Shown here in pieces: positions 7,253 through 9,296 of a stretch of 9,296 nucleotides of DNA (position 1 is the first letter of the stretch; each line of letters starts with the position of its first letter). Origin of the DNA: an uncultured Actinomycetes bacterium (GTDB lineage Bacteria; Actinomycetota; Actinomycetes; S36-B12; UBA5976). The stretch is taken from contig CAJBBC010000007.1 in assembly GCA_903951185.1 (NCBI GenBank), positions 1 to 9,296 on the forward strand, read 5' to 3'. A model generated the notes under the pieces. That model had not been told where the DNA came from. It searched no databases and saw only the letters and a list, made by a program, of their open reading frames with translations. Position numbers and translations under genes: made by a program.

Positions 7253-8485
7253 ATGTCCTTAATCAAAACTGACGTGCTCGTAGTTGGCGCTGGCCCAGCA
7301 GGTTCTGCCGCTGCGACCTGGGCTGCTCGTCAAGGTCTTGAAGTTACGATTATCGATAAAGAGAAATTTCCACGAGATAAACCATGTGGGGATGGATTAA
7401 CACCACGAGCGATAAATGAGTTAAACAAACTTGGCTTAAGCGACTGGCTTTCCGGCCGACCAAAAAATTTAGGATTACGCGCTGCCGGCTTCGGGCAAGA
7501 ATTACTTCTGCCTTGGAATGGTAATTCGCTACCGAGTTATGGCAGTGCAGCACCTCGAACTGAACTAGATCAACGAGTACTTCAAGTGGCCACAAGCGCT
7601 GGTGCCAAATTGCTCGAAGGTTATGCAGCCACAGATGTTGTGCTTGCAGATCAGCGAATTAAAACAGTAAAAGCTGAAACTGAAAATGGAATAGTTGAAA
7701 TTTCGGCAAACCGGGTAATCATTGCAGATGGTGCACGTTCTCAACTTGGTCGCAAATTAGGCCGACAATGGCATCGTGATACTGCATATGGAGTTGCCGC
7801 TCGCGCCTATATAGATAGTGAACGAAGCGATGACCCATGGATTTCGTCACACCTGGAATTACGTGGTACGCAGAACGAAGTACTGTCCGGCTACGGTTGG
7901 ATTTTCCCGCTTGGTAATGGTCAAGTAAATATTGGTGTTGGCACGTTAGCTACACAAAAACGACCAGCAGATCTAAATTTGCGCGCATTACTAAATCAAT
8001 ACACCCATGAACAGCGAACGACTTGGAAATTATCAGGTGAACTAAATTCACCTTGGTCAGCACTATTGCCAATGGGTGGCGCAGTTTCTGGAGTTGCTGG
8101 GGTGAACTTTATGTTTATCGGTGACGCTGCTGGTTGTGTTAATCCACTTAATGGTGAAGGAATTGACTACGGTTTAGAAACGGGTCGTTTGGCTGCTGAA
8201 ATGCTTTTAACTGAGTCAGATTTTTCAAACGCTTGGCCTAGTGAGTTACAGAATCATTATGGATATGCGTTTTCTATTGCACGACGCCTTGCTGGTTATT
8301 TAACAATTCCTGGTTTATTGCCAGCATTGGGGCCAATTGGAATGCGATCACGTACTTTAATGAAAGTTGCATTACGCGTTATGGGTAATTTGGTAACTGA
8401 AGAAGATAAGGACATTACCGCTAGGTTATGGCGATCCGTAGGTTCCGTTTCGAGCAAGCTCGATAGCCGCCCACCTTTTAGTTAG
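7253..8485 (+). CDS. menJ: Geranylgeranyl-reductase-family flavoprotein, probable menaquinone reductase MenJ
   Basis: Expected to use FAD to saturate one isoprene unit of the menaquinone side chain at the membrane. The 410-residue protein has the N-terminal Rossmann dinucleotide motif VVGAGPAGSAAA (10-21), the family motif FPRDKPCGDGLTPRA (39-53), RVIIADGARSQLGRKLG (154-170), GYGWIFPLGNGQVNIGVG (213-230) and the second FAD motif FIGDAAGCVNPLNGEGIDYG (288-307). The long matching blocks and the C-terminal SRPPFS agree with Mycobacterium tuberculosis MenJ (Rv0561c) as I remember it, which is why I prefer this over chlorophyll- or archaeal-lipid-type reductases. The start ATG gives the expected short N-terminus. 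It is followed after 5 nt by a terminator hairpin, so it is probably the last or only gene of its transcript. There is no other menaquinone gene in the window. Confidence 0.88.
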   Translation: MSLIKTDVLVVGAGPAGSAAATWAARQGLEVTIIDKEKFPRDKPCGDGLTPRAINELNKLGLSDWLSGRPKNLGLRAAGFGQELLLPWNGNSLPSYGSAAPRTELDQRVLQVATSAGAKLLEGYAATDVVLADQRIKTVKAETENGIVEISANRVIIADGARSQLGRKLGRQWHRDTAYGVAARAYIDSERSDDPWISSHLELRGTQNEVLSGYGWIFPLGNGQVNIGVGTLATQKRPADLNLRALLNQYTHEQRTTWKLSGELNSPWSALLPMGGAVSGVAGVNFMFIGDAAGCVNPLNGEGIDYGLETGRLAAEMLLTESDFSNAWPSELQNHYGYAFSIARRLAGYLTIPGLLPALGPIGMRSRTLMKVALRVMGNLVTEEDKDITARLWRSVGSVSSKLDSRPPFS

Positions 8486-8490
8486 TAGAA

Positions 8491-8530
8491 AAAAGAAATG
8501 GACCCACCAAAAGGTGGATCCATGTCTTTT
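8491..8530. terminator. Terminator hairpin H1 after the MenJ-like gene
   Basis: Arms 8491-8508 and 8513-8530 form an 18-bp stem with two mismatches and an AAAA loop, beginning 5 nt after the stop codon at 8485. On the plus strand it ends in TCTTTT. On the minus strand the run is better (TTTCTTTTTTC), so it can end transcripts from both directions. The first nucleotide after the right arm begins repeat copy 1. Confidence 0.85.
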
Positions 8531-8642
8531 GCGGAGATGAGAGGAACCGTCGTTCGCACTATGCGTGAAGGCAGAAATTTTCTGATTATCACTCCGAATA
8601 CAGGTGATTCATTCGAATCACGCATTCGGTCCCAAATCCTCT
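8528..8642. repeat. tRNA-3'-end-containing module, copy 1 (long interior)
   Basis: The stretch starts with 15 nt, GCGGAGATGAGAGGA (8531-8545), identical to the 3' end of the downstream tRNA-Ser gene read on the plus strand. Copy 2 shares 25 nt with it at the left end (8528-8552) and TCCCAAATCCTC at the right (8630-8641). The ends pair with each other: 8540-8545 with 8637-8642 and ACCG 8546-8549 with CGGT 8627-8630. The interior contains further stems: 8561-8568 with 8618-8625, 8572-8576 with 8580-8584, 8594-8599 with 8624-8629, and 8604-8610 with 8615-8621. Some exclude each other. No ORF or complete tRNA is seen. It could be a decayed tRNA, an integration scar or a structured RNA on either strand. 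Confidence 0.6.
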
Positions 8643-8658
8643 TAATCTAAATTCCGAT

Positions 8659-8700
8659 CAAATGAATAAGACCCCGCATAAGCGGGGTCTTATTCATTTG
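8659..8700. terminator. Perfect 19-bp hairpin H2 between modules
   Basis: Arms 8659-8677 and 8682-8700 are perfect complements around the loop ATAA, with a GC-rich top (GACCCCGC) and an AT-rich base. Neither strand has a proper U-tract after the stem, unlike H1 and H3. Its place between two modules and its shape still suggest a bidirectional terminator or a structural insulator. Its last base is the first base of repeat copy 2. Confidence 0.65.
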
Positions 8701-8748
8701 CGGAGATGAGAGGAACCGTCGGAGCAGTGCTCCTCCTCCCAAATCCTC
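8697..8748. repeat. tRNA-3'-end-containing module, copy 2 (short interior)
   Basis: A shorter version of copy 1 directly after hairpin H2. Positions 8697-8721 are identical to 8528-8552, including the 15 nt shared with the tRNA-Ser 3' end (8700-8714), and the right end TCCCAAATCCTC (8737-8748) is also shared. The interior is only about 15 nt and can form GGAG...CTCC (8721-8724 with 8730-8733). The outer ends GAGGA (8710-8714) and TCCTC (8744-8748) pair. Constant ends with a variable interior are the main oddity. No coding potential. Confidence 0.6.
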
Positions 8749-8766
8749 ACAACTCACTTACACAAT

Positions 8767-8802
8767 AAAAAACTAGACCGCCAAATGGCGGCCTAGTTTT
8801 TT
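8767..8802 (-). terminator. Terminator hairpin H3 of tRNA-Ser
   Basis: Arms 8767-8782 and 8787-8802 form a 16-bp stem with one mismatch (8777/8792) and a 4-nt loop; the core is CCGCC/GGCGG and the base an A6/T6 run. On the minus strand it begins 2 nt after the tRNA 3' end and finishes in T6, a textbook intrinsic terminator. The symmetric A/T runs would also stop plus-strand transcripts. Confidence 0.9.
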
Positions 8803-8804
8803 AG

Positions 8805-8893
8805 CGGAGATGAGAGGATTTGAACCTCCGAAGGGTTTTACCCCTTACCTCATTAGCAGTGAGGCGCACTCGACCGGACTATGCGACATCTCC
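8805..8893 (-). tRNA. tRNA-Ser (anticodon GCU)
   Basis: On the minus strand an 89-nt class II tRNA folds completely. The acceptor GGAGATG/CATCTCC is followed by discriminator G. The D arm spans about 8884-8866. The anticodon stem CCTCA/TGAGG encloses loop CTGCTAA with anticodon GCT at 8857-8855, reading AGU and AGC serine codons. The long variable arm TAAGGGGTAAAACCCTTC is the serine hallmark. The T arm is GGAGG, loop TTCAAAT, CCTCT, with one G-U pair. CCA is not encoded; CTA follows the discriminator, so CCA must be added after transcription. The last 14 nt of the tRNA plus one flanking base recur twice downstream on this strand. Confidence 0.97.
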
Positions 8894-8906
8894 TAGACGT
8901 CACGAG

Positions 8907-8912
8907 ATTATC
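8907..8912 (-). promoter_or_regulatory. Candidate -10 box of the tRNA-Ser gene
   Basis: On the minus strand GATAAT (overlapping TAATCT, a TANNNT match) ends 13 nt before the tRNA 5' end. That would give a leader of about 6-7 nt to be removed by RNase P. A -35 box at the usual distance is poor (TTTCGC), so this rests on the -10 match and position only. Confidence 0.45.
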
Positions 8913-8968
8913 GGTTTTCCTGAAATAACGCGAAAAACTCACAATTTTTTGAATTTTTCAGCGGATTT

Positions 8969-8978
8969 GGGTTAACCC
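8969..8978. promoter_or_regulatory. Perfect palindrome GGGTTAACCC
   Basis: A 10-bp perfect palindrome in the 198-nt gap between the tRNA promoter and the last gene. It lies about 115 nt upstream of the first possible start of that gene and could be half of a repressor site, but a 10-bp palindrome alone is weak evidence. The rest of 8894-9091 shows nothing I can name. Confidence 0.2.
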
Positions 8979-9091
8979 TACGTGAAAGTTACTCAGCTAA
9001 TTTGAGATTGCAGATGTCATTTTGACGCAGAACAATTAGATGTCGCACTAATCAAATTCCAAGTTACTACTGCGCAGACTGGTGTAAGAAA

Positions 9092-9296
9092 TTGAATTTT
9101 TTCCGAACTACTCAGTTCAAGAAATTTCGGAATAGTTTTGCTGGTCCAAAATCAACATCACCTTTTATGGCGTTATCTGTACTTACTTTTCTTTCTATCG
9201 GCACGGTACTTACTGAAGCAAGTCAGACTTCTGTAGGAGTAATCAACTGGGTTTTTATCGCGGCAACTTCATTATTACTCGCTGTAGTTTTCTTTA
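9092..9296 (+). CDS. N-terminus of an unidentified membrane protein (partial)
   Basis: A plus-strand frame is open from an upstream stop near 9026 to the window edge. The start may be the TTG at 9092 (68 codons visible) or the ATG at 9167 (43 codons). From the TTG, the product begins with a basic, polar stretch rich in Phe, Lys, Arg and Ser. Two hydrophobic segments follow: one right after the ATG (ALSVLTFLSIGTVL) and one near the edge (VINWVFIAATSLLLAVVFF), separated by a short polar loop. This fits a polytopic membrane protein such as a transporter, but I recognise no family signature; a BCCT-like transporter crossed my mind without real support. Neither start has a clear Shine-Dalgarno. 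Confidence 0.5.
   Translation, partial: MNFFRTTQFKKFRNSFAGPKSTSPFMALSVLTFLSIGTVLTEASQTSVGVINWVFIAATSLLLAVVFF

Noticed and set aside
8531..8642. A second complete tRNA gene in copy 1
   Set aside because: Only the 3' acceptor and part of a T arm match; there is no matching 5' acceptor, no 7-nt anticodon loop and no normal D arm on either strand.
8528..8748. CRISPR array suggested by repeats at 8531, 8700 and 8804
   Set aside because: The spacings differ (169 and 104 nt), one repeat is the functional tRNA end, and hairpins lie between the copies; there is no regular repeat-spacer pattern and no cas gene.

Overview
The window looks like chromosomal DNA from a low-to-moderate-GC actinobacterium. 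The cytidine deaminase has the mycobacterial-style CAEC / LMPCGRC / LLPDAFG-like signature. The FAD enzyme at 7253-8485 closely resembles, from memory, the mycobacterial menaquinone reductase MenJ. Starts are a mix of ATG and GTG, and one gene (upp) appears leaderless behind a TANNNT -10 box, a common actinobacterial arrangement. The AT-leaning codon use and compact overlapping genes would fit streamlined freshwater lineages such as Nanopelagicales (acI). That placement is inference; only membership in Actinobacteria is reasonably firm.

Positions 1-6313 hold a nucleoside uptake and pyrimidine salvage operon on the minus strand. In transcription order it has a BMP-family lipoprotein (substrate-binding protein), a strong hairpin, a double-domain ABC ATPase, two permeases, cytidine deaminase (cdd) and thymidine/pyrimidine-nucleoside phosphorylase (deoA, cut by the left edge). 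ATPase/permease 1 and permease 1/permease 2 overlap by 4 and 1 nt, and cdd follows permease 2 after 7 nt, so the core is almost certainly translated as a unit. Divergently, across a 231-nt gap, lies upp (uracil phosphoribosyltransferase, 6545-7183). Together the set imports nucleosides, deaminates cytidine to uridine, splits pyrimidine nucleosides to base plus (deoxy)ribose-1-phosphate, and recaptures uracil as UMP.

Positions 7253-8485 encode a MenJ-like geranylgeranyl-reductase-family flavoprotein, expected to reduce one double bond of the menaquinone isoprenyl tail; it has no evident functional link to its neighbours.

Positions 8486-8893 are the least ordinary part. A minus-strand tRNA-Ser(GCU) gene is followed by its terminator and then by two further modules. 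Each module begins (plus-strand reading) with the same 15 nt as the tRNA 3' end, placed immediately after a strong, sequence-unrelated hairpin. The two extra modules also share longer outer ends with each other but have very different interiors (about 52 and 114 nt); the longer one can fold into a branched structure. I cannot assign this to a known class: decayed tandem tRNA genes, integration scars at the tRNA 3' end and a small structured RNA are all possible.

Positions 8894-9296 hold the tRNA promoter region, an intergenic stretch with a perfect GGGTTAACCC palindrome, and the beginning of an unidentified plus-strand membrane protein cut by the right edge.
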